Part shown: positions 26,736 through 35,614 of the stretch, in pieces
Layout: the number at the start of each line of letters is the position of its first letter
Position numbering within the stretch: position 1 is the stretch's first letter
NCBI GenBank assembly: GCA_002897615.1
Contig: BDTX01000028.1
Location: 1-64,000, forward strand
Length of the DNA stretch: 64,000 bases
DNA from: a bacterium BMS3Bbin14
GTDB taxonomy: Bacteria; Desulfobacterota; Desulfobulbia; Desulfobulbales; Desulfobulbaceae
Direction: 5' to 3'
The notes under the pieces: generated by a model
The model's database searches: none
Told to the model about the DNA's origin: nothing
What the model saw: the letters and a program-made list of their open reading frames with translations, nothing else
Made by a program: the position numbers and the translations under genes

Positions 26736-26811
26736 AAATTGGGCACTTGGTCACGATATTCAGGCAGGAGGCGACTGCTTTAATTTTCTGTTGAACTGTT
26801 GCGAAAAGATG

Positions 26812-26840
26812 TTGCCCATGCTTGGCGACAGTGGTATAGT
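26812..26840 (+). promoter_or_regulatory. Candidate promoter of the deaD leader
   Basis: TTGCCC (26812-26817), 17-bp spacer, TATAGT (26835-26840). Transcription would begin near 26847, ~365 nt before the deaD start. Confidence 0.5.
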
Positions 26841-26855
26841 AAAAAATTTTTCAGC

Positions 26856-26886
26856 AGGCGCTGCAAATAAAGCGCCTCTTCTTTTT
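26856..26886 (+). terminator. Terminator-like hairpin, possible attenuator in the deaD leader
   Basis: AGGCGCT / AGCGCCT stem with an 8-nt loop, followed by CTTCTTTTT. It lies ~10 nt after the predicted transcription start. The rest of 26887-27213 shows no gene and forms a long, partly AT-rich leader. Confidence 0.55.
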
Positions 26887-27213
26887 CCGACCTTTTTCCC
26901 TATTTCGTGTTCAGCACCTCTTAGCGAAACGCCGGCATACCTTCCTGCTTTTTGTTTTTAAAATTTGTTTTTAAAATTTTAAAAAAATACAAGAAGAAGC
27001 GAAACACGGCACCCTGGTCGTAAAAAAAGGCCCTTGTTCCCCTGCCGGAAAAGGGCGACGGCTGGTTTGGTAACCGTATTCCATCTCCATTGGTATTCCG
27101 TCGGATAGTGTTGCCCTTCCTTAAACAGGATAGTGCGCCCGGGTGCGCCCCTTCCCTTGTATACTGCCATGGTGCCGGAAAAATCTTCGGCCCGGCTATT
27201 CTTCTCACAGGTC

Positions 27214-28962
27214 ATGAATATGATATCATTTGCAGAAATCGGAGTGAATCCGGAAATTGTCAAGAGTCTTGTTGAATTGGGTTTTGAAACCCCGACCCCG
27301 GTCCAGGAAAAAGTCATCCCCCTGCTGCTCAAGGAACAGGGCGACTGGATCAGCCTGGCCCAGACCGGGACCGGTAAAACAGCGGCCTTCGGCGTACCCC
27401 TGGCCCAGAGAATCGATACCGGCAGCCGGGAGACCCAGGCCCTGGTGTTATGCCCGACCCGGGAACTTTGCATCCAGGTCGCCGGGGATATCAGCGCCTA
27501 CGGCAAGCATATCCCCAATCTCAGAACCCTGGCGGTCTACGGCGGCGCCCGCATTGACCAGCAGATCAGCACCCTGCGACAGGGGGTGCACATTATCGTC
27601 GCTACGCCGGGCCGCCTGAACGATCTGCTGCGGCGGCGGGCCGCAGACATCTCTTCTCTCGCCACCGTGGTGCTTGACGAGGCCGACGAGATGCTCAACA
27701 TGGGCTTTCACAAGGAGATCAGCGCCATCCTGGCCGAGACTCCTAAAACGAGAACTACCCTGCTATTCTCCGCGACCATGTCGCGCGAGGTGAAGTCCAT
27801 TGCCAACAAATACATGACCTCGCCGCAGGAGATCATCATCGGCCGTCTCAACTCCGGGGCTGACAATGTTCGCCATCTGTACTACATGGTTCGGGCCCAT
27901 GACCGTTTTCAGGCCCTGAAACGGATCGTTGACCTTTCGCCCGAAATTTACGGCATCATTTTCTGCCGCACCCGGCAGGAAACGCAGGAGGTTGCGGATA
28001 AACTCGGCCGGGACGGTTACCAGGCAGAGGCGCTGCACGGGGACCTTTCGCAGGTCCAGCGTGATTCGGTCATGGGAAAATTTCGCCGGAAAAATATCCA
28101 GTTGCTCGTGGCCACGGACGTGGCCGCCCGGGGCGTAGATGTAAACGACCTGAGCCACGTCATCAACTACAACCTGCCGGATGATCTGGCCAGCTACACC
28201 CACCGCAGCGGCCGGACCGGCCGGGCCGGCAAGACCGGGATCTCGATCTCCATCATTCATCAGCGGGAGGGATGGCGGATCAAGACCATTGAGAAAAATC
28301 TCAAAAAGACCTTCGGGCGCTGCCAGGTTCCGTCAGGCAGTGAAATCTGTAACAGCCGGATCATGCAACAGATCAATACCATGCTGGCAGAGGAGGTCGA
28401 CACCGAGCGGATCGAACCGTTGATGCCGGCACTCCGCGAAAAACTGGCCGGCCTGGACCGGGATGAACTCATCAGGCGTTTTGTCGCCATGGAATCCGGG
28501 CGGCTCCTGGAGTATTACCGTAACGCCCCGGACCTGAACGTCCAGGCAGCGGGCAACGACCGGGGGCGGAAGAATGAAAGAGATGCCGGGCGCCGGGCTG
28601 ACCGGAGCCGCGCCGACTTTACCCGTTTCCATGTCAATGTCGGGAAAAATGACGGCATTGCGCCGGAACGGCTCATCGGCATAATCAACCAGGGCTCACG
28701 TCATGCCAACATCGCCATCGGCAAGATTGAGCTGATGCGCAATTTTTGTTTTATCGAGGCTGACAGCCGTTTCTCCGATACGGTCCTGCACGCCTTCAGC
28801 CACCTGATGATCAACGGTAAAAAGGTGAGCATTGAAATTGCCGCCGGCCGGCAAAAAGAGTTTCCCGGCCGGCGGTCGAATGCCTGGAAATCCGGCGGCA
28901 ATCGCTCCGATCGCTCCGCTGCCGGCGGCCGCCGGAGAAAGGTAATCCGGACCGCTTCCTGA
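27214..28962 (+). CDS. deaD: DEAD-box ATP-dependent RNA helicase (DeaD/CsdA)
   Basis: RNA helicase for ribosome assembly and mRNA remodelling, often cold-induced. The product is 582 aa. RecA1 has the Q-motif (FETPTPVQEKVIP), AQTGTGKTAAF, PTRELCIQV, DEAD as LDEADEML and SAT (LFSATMS). RecA2 has LLVATDVAARGVD and HRSGRTGRAGK. The C-terminal part holds the DbpA/CsdA-type RNA-binding domain (DFTRFHVNVGKNDGIAP...GKIELMRNFCFIEAD) and a basic tail. ATG 27214 follows CACAGG; ATG 27220 is an alternative. The long leader fits cold-shock regulation, which is inference. Confidence 0.94.
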   Translation: MNMISFAEIGVNPEIVKSLVELGFETPTPVQEKVIPLLLKEQGDWISLAQTGTGKTAAFGVPLAQRIDTGSRETQALVLCPTRELCIQVAGDISAYGKHIPNLRTLAVYGGARIDQQISTLRQGVHIIVATPGRLNDLLRRRAADISSLATVVLDEADEMLNMGFHKEISAILAETPKTRTTLLFSATMSREVKSIANKYMTSPQEIIIGRLNSGADNVRHLYYMVRAHDRFQALKRIVDLSPEIYGIIFCRTRQETQEVADKLGRDGYQAEALHGDLSQVQRDSVMGKFRRKNIQLLVATDVAARGVDVNDLSHVINYNLPDDLASYTHRSGRTGRAGKTGISISIIHQREGWRIKTIEKNLKKTFGRCQVPSGSEICNSRIMQQINTMLAEEVDTERIEPLMPALREKLAGLDRDELIRRFVAMESGRLLEYYRNAPDLNVQAAGNDRGRKNERDAGRRADRSRADFTRFHVNVGKNDGIAPERLIGIINQGSRHANIAIGKIELMRNFCFIEADSRFSDTVLHAFSHLMINGKKVSIEIAAGRQKEFPGRRSNAWKSGGNRSDRSAAGGRRRKVIRTAS

Positions 28963-29078
28963 CCTCCCACGGGAAACAATAAAAACCGGCCTTGATTTGA
29001 ATCGAAGCCGGGATGCAAAAATGTGAAATTATTTATTGCGCGGACCATCAGGGCCGGCAAGGAAATAACCTGGCAGAA

Positions 29079-29246
29079 TTATTGTATGAAAGCGAAAGGC
29101 TTGACCAAGTAATCGTCACCGCCGGCCGGCAGGCCCCGTCCTGCCAGGCCATACGCGGCATGATCCACGGCAAAGCCTTCCTGCTGCAGGCCCTTGACGA
29201 TGAATTTTGCCGTCTGCCTATCGTCTTCCACGAGAAGAACTCTCAT
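29079..29246 (-). pseudogene. Remnant of an OmpR/PhoB-family response regulator
   Basis: The 55-codon frame MRVLLVEDDRQTAKFIVKGLQ... is the N-terminus of a winged-helix response regulator. After about residue 33 it jumps to GGDDYLVKPFAF, the late receiver segment; the phospho-acceptor Asp region is missing. A TAA follows, and only in another frame does SYNNSARLF echo the expected SELLARV. The DNA-binding domain is gone. Internal deletion plus frameshift make it non-functional. The flanks 28963-29078 and 29247-29325 show no other gene. Confidence 0.8.
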
Positions 29247-29325
29247 CACCCCACCCTGCTTTGCTACTATTTACCTTTTGTTTCCCACTGGCAAAGCAGA
29301 TACCATCTTCATGGCCCGGCAACGG

Positions 29326-29961
29326 TTAAAGGGTTATGCCCATGAGAACTTTACAGGAATTCAGCGGAACATTAGGTTCCTTCCGCCCGGCATTGGAGAT
29401 ATGATGGTACCGGAACTCGAATAAAAGTTTATGCTTGGTATTAAGCTTATATTCCAGACCGCCGCCAAACTGGTAGTTACCATTCAAGTCCGCTCCCATA
29501 CCCGGGATGTCGGCAAAACTGTATACCGGGCCGCCGCCGCCAAAGATGTAGGGGCGCCATTGTTCGCTGGCAGTAAAGGTATAACAGGCCAGAAAATTTA
29601 CCCCGATCATGGTTGAAACATCAGGGCTGACAACAAAATGGAAGGGCAGCTCTATCAGGATGGAATGAAATCCCCGGTACCAGCCGGAACCGATATTGTC
29701 AAAGATGAGGTGGTTGTAACGATAAACAAGATCAATGGTTTCAACCCGCTGGGTGGTCTGTCCCCAACCTGGAATACTCTGACCATAGCCGCCGATGAGC
29801 CACGAGCTGTCTTTTGACGTGTCAATGATAGCCGCTCTTGCGGAATCAACCCGAAAAAAGGCGCTGGCAACAAAGAAAAACAGCAGGAGGAAACAAACCG
29901 TACCTGCCGTTTTTTTGACAGGATTCCTTGTCCATACATGCGGTGCGTGGCGAATAGTCAT
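29326..29961 (-). CDS. PagL-like lipid A 3-O-deacylase
   Basis: A 211-aa outer-membrane beta-barrel protein. A signal sequence (VCFLLLFFFVASAFF...) precedes the mature part. The C-terminal FEFRYHHISNAGRKEPN contains the His-x-Ser-Asn-Ala dyad of PagL, and alternating strands with GGYGQS and YIFGGGGPVYSF match the family. It would remove the 3-O acyl chain of lipid A in the outer membrane. It is monocistronic and lies next to the left margin of the acyl biosynthesis cluster; a functional link is not shown. Confidence 0.85.
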   Translation of the reverse strand: MTIRHAPHVWTRNPVKKTAGTVCFLLLFFFVASAFFRVDSARAAIIDTSKDSSWLIGGYGQSIPGWGQTTQRVETIDLVYRYNHLIFDNIGSGWYRGFHSILIELPFHFVVSPDVSTMIGVNFLACYTFTASEQWRPYIFGGGGPVYSFADIPGMGADLNGNYQFGGGLEYKLNTKHKLLFEFRYHHISNAGRKEPNVPLNSCKVLMGITL

Positions 29962-30115
29962 TTTTATAACTCTTGTGATGGTGACGGCATGGAATTGACG
30001 ATATGCCTGACGATTATCTTACTCATGTATGAGTGGTTTCGTAAAAAGATCTGTCATTCCCGCCGATAGGGCATGACATCTTAGTAGGTTTTCAGGCTTT
30101 TTACGATGTTGTCAT

Positions 30116-30345
30116 ATATTCCTGAATCCGTGAGCGTTCGAGAACGGTGCAGATGCAAGGCGGCAACTAAGTTTATTATCCTGGTGTGATATCAACGAGT
30201 TGCCAACGCAGCAGCTGCGCCGTTACCGGGCGGACCGCCGGGCGGCGCGGTGAAGACCAGGAAATACGTTTATTTGTCATATAATGCAATAAATTCCACA
30301 TATTGCCTGGAATATTACCTCAAGCCGTCACGGATCCAGGATATT
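30116..30345 (+). mobile_element. Family A MITE-like element, full length (A8), with TSD
   Basis: Element 30121-30340 (220 bp). Perfect duplication ATATT at 30116-30120 and 30341-30345. It marks the boundary between the PagL-like gene and the biosynthetic cluster; 29962-30115 and 30346-30424 show no gene. Confidence 0.92.
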
Positions 30346-30424
30346 TCTATGGCGGCCATGTCCTCATTTTGTCTTTCTTTTACTATAATTACAAGCTGAC
30401 AATCTTCGATGTCCCCTTTTCCGT

Positions 30425-31234
30425 TTATAGCAGGTTAACCTTCATCACCGGGCATTGGATGATTTTCTTCAAAGAAACGACCGTATAGTTATTTCTCAAG
30501 GCAGCAAAAAGACACTCCAGTTCCTGTTGCCAGTAGTCCGACCGGTTTTCCTGGTACGGGGGGAGGTCGTGGAGCATGATAATGTCGCCTGGTTGCAGGC
30601 GGTCGAGGATTCTTGCCGCCAGCTTGTTGATGCTTCTGTTGCCGCGGTCAAATGCCCGGCAACTGAAGTTGACCGTGATGAGGCCTTCCCCGGCCAGCAC
30701 CTTGGCGAGGCGGGGATTGCTGATCCCGGCCGGCGGGCGGAAGACAAGGGGCTGTATCCCGATTTTTTTCAAGATTTCCTGGGTGTTATGAATATCTGCC
30801 TGCAATGTCTTCAGGCTCCGCAGCATGAGAAGATGGTCGTGTCTTAAGGAGTGGTTGCCGATAGCATGACCCTGTGACAGGATGTCCGTTATCAGCTCGG
30901 GATGGTTGGCCGCTTTTTCACCCACCACGAAAAAGGTGGCCGGCAGCTGGTAACGGGCCAGGATATTGAGCAGGATTGGGGTGGATTCAGGCGAAGGGCC
31001 GTCATCAAAGGTGAGGGCAACGCCGTTTGTGCCCGGTTTGCCCCGGCTGATAATGGGCAGGAAAAAACCAAAGCGGGGAAAAAATGGCGCCCCGAGGCAG
31101 AGCAGAAGAAAGAGCAGCAGGGGGACGGTTGCCAGGGCGGGGCTGATGACAAATAGCGGCAGGGCAAGGAGTAAGGCGATGATGCCGCTCTTTGCTGCCA
31201 GGGGCAAGGCTATTTTACGACTGCCGGTTTGCAC
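30425..31234 (-). CDS. Polysaccharide deacetylase (NodB homology domain), membrane anchored
   Basis: A 269-aa CE4-type deacetylase. Two hydrophobic stretches (residues ~15-55) suggest an N-terminal membrane anchor with an outward catalytic domain. The NodB motifs are intact: TFDDGPSP (metal Asp), HSLRHDHL (metal His pair), FRPPAGIS and IIMLHDLPP. It removes N- or O-acyl groups from a sugar. It is 3 bp downstream of the MMPL-methyltransferase gene, so it belongs to that operon; it may trim the glycan head group of the cluster's product, which is inference. Confidence 0.85.
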   Translation of the reverse strand: MQTGSRKIALPLAAKSGIIALLLALPLFVISPALATVPLLLFLLLCLGAPFFPRFGFFLPIISRGKPGTNGVALTFDDGPSPESTPILLNILARYQLPATFFVVGEKAANHPELITDILSQGHAIGNHSLRHDHLLMLRSLKTLQADIHNTQEILKKIGIQPLVFRPPAGISNPRLAKVLAGEGLITVNFSCRAFDRGNRSINKLAARILDRLQPGDIIMLHDLPPYQENRSDYWQQELECLFAALRNNYTVVSLKKIIQCPVMKVNLL

Positions 31235-31237
31235 CAG

Positions 31238-34200
31238 TTACTCCTTTTCTGCCCGGCCGACCAGCCAGACCAACTCGGCATTGGCAGCGGAGACCTCGTT
31301 CACGGTCACCCTGAAACCGGCGGCAGCCAGGAGGCCGGCCATCCTTGCAGCCGGGCGATACCGGGGCGGATGCCCTGATAATTTGCTCCGGCTGCCCTCC
31401 AGCCGCCAGAACCATGACGGTTTTCCCGCCGGCCGGATCACGAACCGCGCCACCAGGATTCCTCCCGGACCAAGGGCTCTGAAGCTGCCCGCAAAAACCG
31501 CCCTCACTGTCTCGTCATCCAGGTAGTGGAGCATGTCGAGCAGCAGGATAACGTCGGCCGGATTTGGCAAGGACGCCATCTCCGGTGCCAGACCACGGGT
31601 TATGGTCCCCCGGTCCCCGGTGACCAGGGAGGCCACCCGGACCCTTTCGGGATCGGGATCAATACCAAAAACTTTTGCATCCGCAAAGCGTTCCAGGCAC
31701 CAGCAGGCGGGAACGCCGTATCCGCAACCGATATCAATAATGGTCTTGATATCCTTTTTTGGGGTCAGCATCCGTGGCAGATCTTTGAACATGGGATCAA
31801 ACCGCAGCTTGAAGCGGGCAAACAGCCTGGGATAGGACTCCAGTAACCGGTAACGATTGCGGATACGCTGGTTGATATCCTTTTTATTCGCCTTATTCTT
31901 CCGGCCTTCTCTGAAGTACAGGTCCAGCAGGGGAGGCAAGAGGAGAAAAGTGCCGAGCAGGGAATAGGCAATACCGAGAAAGGATGTAATTCCTATGCTC
32001 TGCAACAGGGAGTGGTCGGCAAAGCAGAGCACGCCAAAACCGATCAGGGTGGAAACACCCGCCAGGAAGACCCCGACACGCACCAGGGCGTAGGAAGGGT
32101 GAGCGATATCCCGGTACCGCTGGTGGGCCCGGACACAGAAAATGGCGTAGTCAATACCCATGCCCAGGATGATAACAGATAACATGAGAGCGGGAATATC
32201 AAGGGGATGGCCGATCAGCTTCAGTGTGCCCAGGGTGCAGATATAGGCAAAAATAACCGGCAGCAGGGTCAGAAACGTGAGGTACAGGTTCAGGTAGAAA
32301 AAAAGCAGCAGCAGGACCAGGCCGGCGGCAATGATCACCAGCATGGTGGTGAAGGTTGAAAACAGGATATCCGCCAGCCGTTTTGTAAAAAAAGCAGCAT
32401 CAAATATTTTGTCGTTGCGGCCGTAACGGACAAAAAAATCAGAGGCGTCATAGTTCTTTCCCGGCAGGATGGTTATGAATTGGATCAGGCCGGAATTTTT
32501 TGTATTTTTTGCAATTCCAAGCAGGGGGTAATACTTGGCGGGAATGGCAAGGGGGGGGGCCTTAAATGAAGGGCTGAGCAGGGAGCAGAAATCAGCAAAG
32601 GCATCAGGTGTAAAGCCCAGCTTGGTTCCTGCCGTAAACAGCGCCTTTTTTACCCCTGCAACCCGGCGGCTGTTCCAGAATTCATGCCAGGCGGCCAGGT
32701 TTTGTTCCCCTCTTTCCCGGCCCGGGAAAATCATCGACGGTACAAAGGCAGCGGTCAGGATATTTTTCCGGATATCATGTTCTATTTTTGCAAGAACCCG
32801 GTCATCGTGGTGCTGGATTGCCGCGATGGAGCCGGCGGAACTCATCAGAAAAACCCGCTTGCCGAGGTTCCCCCAGACCCTGGTGAACAGCGCCTCGGCT
32901 TTAAGAGTTGCCGCACTTACCGTGTTCATGCTGCTTAAACTTACATGAAAAGTCGGTTTTGCGAAAAAGAACAGGACAAAGGCCAGCAGAGCCGCAGCCG
33001 CGGCACCGGGTTTTCCGGTATTATACAGGGCATTGACAACCCCCCGGAGCGGCAGGGCGCGGTTGCTGCCGGGCGGCATGGTTGGGAAAATTCTTGGAAA
33101 AACTGAGTGGACAAAGAGAAAGGAAAACAGGGTGCCAAGGGCGGCGAACTGGCCCAGTTCGGTAAAAATTGGAAAACCGCTTAAACCGAGGATCAGAAAG
33201 GCGCCGATGGTGGTAATTACTGCCATGATGCCGATGGCACGCACCTCATGGGACGCATCTTTGCCCCTTGTTTCACAGGGGCGGTCAAGAAAAAGCAGGT
33301 AGGCAATACCGTGGTCCACGGTGATGGATATAATGGCCCCGCCAAAGCCGAGCACCATGATCGAGATGCTGGAGTGGAACAGGGAATAGACAAACAGGGC
33401 AGCGGCCAAACCGGCAAGGGCCGGGACCAGGGACAGGAGGCCCATCAGGGGCCGGGGAAAAGAAAAGAGCAACAACAGGGCAATGCCCGCGGTTGACAGC
33501 ACCAGGGCCAGGCGCACATCATGACGGATAATACGTTCATTATCCAGAGCCGCCCGGTAGGCCCCCACCGGTGTCAGGGTCACATGGACTCCCTTGGGGC
33601 CATATTGCTCTGCGAGTTGCCGGGCACTCTCCGCAATCAGTTTAGAAATTCTGCGGGCAGAGGCGGTGTTGGTGCTTGCCGCAAGCGGTCTGGCGGTGAC
33701 CAGCAGGTGACGCCCATCAGCAGAGAGCAGGCTGCCCCGGTAAAACCTGGCGTTCAGGGAGGGAGCCAGCAGGGCCATTTTCGCCAGAACCAGGTTTTTC
33801 AGGCCAAGTGGATCCGAGCCGATGAATTTTGCCTGGCCGATTCCCCCCAGGCTGCTTAGATCAGCATACAGTGTCTGGAGGCGTTTTTTGATCCGATTTT
33901 TTTCAAGAAGGGGGGCAACATCCCGGGCCAGCTCTTCTTTGGAAAACAGGAGAGGCAGGGAACGGGCCACATGAACAGCCAGACCCGGAATCAACTTGCT
34001 GACTGCATCGGTGCCGACCCGGGCAAACAGGCCGCTTGCCTGCATTTTTTGCTTGAGAAAAGTGCCGCATGCTACCAGTATGTCCGGATCGTCACCATTG
34101 ATCATGATGTCTACGGCGACCTGGTCCTGGATGGGATGATGTTCGAAAATATCGAGGGCATCTGTGATAACTTTATCGCCGGCAGGCAGGGAATGGACCA

Positions 34201-34291
34201 CGTCCGTATCGATGTCAAGTCGCAGCAGCCCCAGGGCTGCGCAGCCGATAATCAGGAAAGAGACGATGGCCAGGAGGCGGTAGTTGATCAT
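31238..34291 (-). CDS. MMPL/RND-family exporter fused to a SAM-dependent methyltransferase
   Basis: A 1017-aa inner-membrane protein. Residues 1-~790 show the MMPL layout: one N-terminal TM, a large periplasmic loop, five TMs, then a second TM/loop/TM set with LSVIILGMGIDYAIF in the latter half. Residues ~810-1017 are a class I methyltransferase (IDIGCGYGVPACW, FGIDPDPERV, DVILLLDMLHYLDD). MMPL exporters in APE clusters move acyl product across the inner membrane; the fused methylase may tailor it at the cytoplasmic face. A GT25-like gene lies upstream and the deacetylase 3 bp downstream. Confidence 0.88.
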   Translation of the reverse strand: MINYRLLAIVSFLIIGCAALGLLRLDIDTDVVHSLPAGDKVITDALDIFEHHPIQDQVAVDIMINGDDPDILVACGTFLKQKMQASGLFARVGTDAVSKLIPGLAVHVARSLPLLFSKEELARDVAPLLEKNRIKKRLQTLYADLSSLGGIGQAKFIGSDPLGLKNLVLAKMALLAPSLNARFYRGSLLSADGRHLLVTARPLAASTNTASARRISKLIAESARQLAEQYGPKGVHVTLTPVGAYRAALDNERIIRHDVRLALVLSTAGIALLLLFSFPRPLMGLLSLVPALAGLAAALFVYSLFHSSISIMVLGFGGAIISITVDHGIAYLLFLDRPCETRGKDASHEVRAIGIMAVITTIGAFLILGLSGFPIFTELGQFAALGTLFSFLFVHSVFPRIFPTMPPGSNRALPLRGVVNALYNTGKPGAAAAALLAFVLFFFAKPTFHVSLSSMNTVSAATLKAEALFTRVWGNLGKRVFLMSSAGSIAAIQHHDDRVLAKIEHDIRKNILTAAFVPSMIFPGRERGEQNLAAWHEFWNSRRVAGVKKALFTAGTKLGFTPDAFADFCSLLSPSFKAPPLAIPAKYYPLLGIAKNTKNSGLIQFITILPGKNYDASDFFVRYGRNDKIFDAAFFTKRLADILFSTFTTMLVIIAAGLVLLLLFFYLNLYLTFLTLLPVIFAYICTLGTLKLIGHPLDIPALMLSVIILGMGIDYAIFCVRAHQRYRDIAHPSYALVRVGVFLAGVSTLIGFGVLCFADHSLLQSIGITSFLGIAYSLLGTFLLLPPLLDLYFREGRKNKANKKDINQRIRNRYRLLESYPRLFARFKLRFDPMFKDLPRMLTPKKDIKTIIDIGCGYGVPACWCLERFADAKVFGIDPDPERVRVASLVTGDRGTITRGLAPEMASLPNPADVILLLDMLHYLDDETVRAVFAGSFRALGPGGILVARFVIRPAGKPSWFWRLEGSRSKLSGHPPRYRPAARMAGLLAAAGFRVTVNEVSAANAELVWLVGRAEKE

Positions 34292-34301
34292 TTTCCTTCA
34301 A

Positions 34302-35063
34302 TTACCACAGCTTAAGTGCCAAGGCACCAAGCATAATAAGGATTGCCATGTGAGCGATAATGAGCGGTGCCTTATGGTTCTGGTAAAACTCGTTTGCCCT
34401 CTGGATAAACGGCAGGCCCCCGAAAAGCCTTCGCAGCCGATCAATGAGTACTGTCTGGTTGTCGGTGCCGGCAAGTCCCTGGAAGGCGCACATGGGATAG
34501 AGCGCATAAAAATCCGTGTTGTGCCGCCGCAGCAGACCATCAAACGGGATACCGCTCCAGGGCTCCCGGACAAGACGTTCGGCCAAGGGACGGTTGAGCG
34601 CGTAGGCATGGGACAGGCAGCGGTATTTAATTTTGACCAGGCATTTCAGCCCGGTCTTGCTGCTGCCGCTGGTAATGCCGCCCAGGAAAAAACCATTCCA
34701 TTTTGTCCGGTGGTGCAGAAAAGCACAGGCCTCATGTAGCGCCGGGGCATCAACGCCCTGAAAAAAAACATCATCCTCAAAAATCAGGATGCGTCGTGCT
34801 CCTGCCTTTAAACCCTTTTTCAGGCAATGCATGTGGGACTGAACAATACCCTTTTCCCGGTTTTCAGGATGCTTTTTAACAATGACAAACTCGACCCGTT
34901 CCAGCAGGCCGACCTCGGCAAACTGCTTTCTTGCCTGCTCCCGCCTGTCGCGGCGGTCATCAATGGAAATACAATAGACCTTGTCGAAAAAGGCCCAACT
35001 GTCAGTTTGGTTCACGCTGTTGATTTTGTTAATTGTTGATTGCCGGGCCGGTTGAGTGTACAT
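34302..35063 (-). CDS. Glycosyltransferase family 25-like protein with C-terminal membrane helix
   Basis: A 253-aa product. The N-terminal part has the GT25 pattern: VYCISIDDRRDRREQA, GIVQSHMHCLKKGLKAGA, and the DxD-like ILIFEDDVFF; HAYALNRPLAERL follows in the middle. GT25 enzymes add galactose or similar sugars to LPS or proteins. A single hydrophobic helix (PLIIAHMAILIMLGALALKLW) ends the protein and would tether it to the inner membrane. It lies 10 bp upstream of the MMPL gene in the same direction. Confidence 0.8.
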   Translation of the reverse strand: MYTQPARQSTINKINSVNQTDSWAFFDKVYCISIDDRRDRREQARKQFAEVGLLERVEFVIVKKHPENREKGIVQSHMHCLKKGLKAGARRILIFEDDVFFQGVDAPALHEACAFLHHRTKWNGFFLGGITSGSSKTGLKCLVKIKYRCLSHAYALNRPLAERLVREPWSGIPFDGLLRRHNTDFYALYPMCAFQGLAGTDNQTVLIDRLRRLFGGLPFIQRANEFYQNHKAPLIIAHMAILIMLGALALKLW

Positions 35064-35122
35064 TGATCATAGTGCTGGCCATTTACTGAACAACTCTTTC
35101 CTTATACTGTAATACGACTCAG

Positions 35123-35479
35123 GTGATCAGGCAGAGTATCCTAAAAATTGCTGAAACCGGTTTTGTCCGCTCCGCCATTGAGGAGCAGGCCGACCTGGCC
35201 GCATTTAAAGAAAAACCTACCCCCATGGTGCTGGCCGGTGTCTTTGCCATCGGTTTCAGCTATATCATCGGCTGGCCGGCGGTTGCAGCCCTTGGCATTC
35301 TGTCGGCCAGGCTGCATGATCCCTGGATTGTCATCATCGGCGGCCCGTTGACCTACGGCCTGTCGCACCTGGTCTTTCTGCTCGGGATGTATCTTTCCGG
35401 CGCAGTCTATTCCATGATCTTTTTGCGCTGGCTGGCCAGGGTCTCCATGGAGAAATTGCTTTGCTGGGCGAACCGATAA
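35123..35479 (+). CDS. Small membrane protein of unknown function
   Basis: A 118-aa protein with two to three hydrophobic helices (MVLAGVFAIGFSYIIGWPAV, IVIIGGPLTYGLSHLVFLLG, AVYSMIFLRWLA). It starts with GTG at 35123 and has no clear ribosome-binding site. It is alone on the plus strand between two minus-strand runs of the cluster and divergent from the GT25 gene by 59 bp. No family recognised. Confidence 0.55.
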   Translation: MIRQSILKIAETGFVRSAIEEQADLAAFKEKPTPMVLAGVFAIGFSYIIGWPAVAALGILSARLHDPWIVIIGGPLTYGLSHLVFLLGMYLSGAVYSMIFLRWLARVSMEKLLCWANR

Positions 35480-35485
35480 TTTGCA

Positions 35486-35511
35486 CCTGAATCCGTGACG
35501 GCTTGAGGTTG
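35486..35511 (-). mobile_element. Family A right-end fragment, inverted (A9)
   Basis: CCTGAATCCGTGACGGCTTG plus GAGGTT equals the last ~26 bp of the element. It begins 7 bp after the stop of the small membrane protein. 35512-35614 holds nothing else recognisable. Confidence 0.65.
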
Positions 35512-35614
35512 CAATCAAGAAGCTCCCGCGTCGGCGGTATAGCTGAATTTTGTTAAGAGCAACTATCTGTAATGAGTGTTCCTGAATTGCATTTTTGCTC
35601 TTCATTCCTGATTC

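Noticed and set aside
29013-29345. Plus-strand 110-aa frame between deaD and the PagL-like gene.
   Set aside because: It lies opposite the clear response-regulator remnant and has no start signal or family resemblance.
30121-30340. tRNA or small structured RNA gene in family A because of GTTCGAGAACGG-like words.
   Set aside because: No cloverleaf pairing or CCA end; the similarity is limited to a short word inside the repeat.
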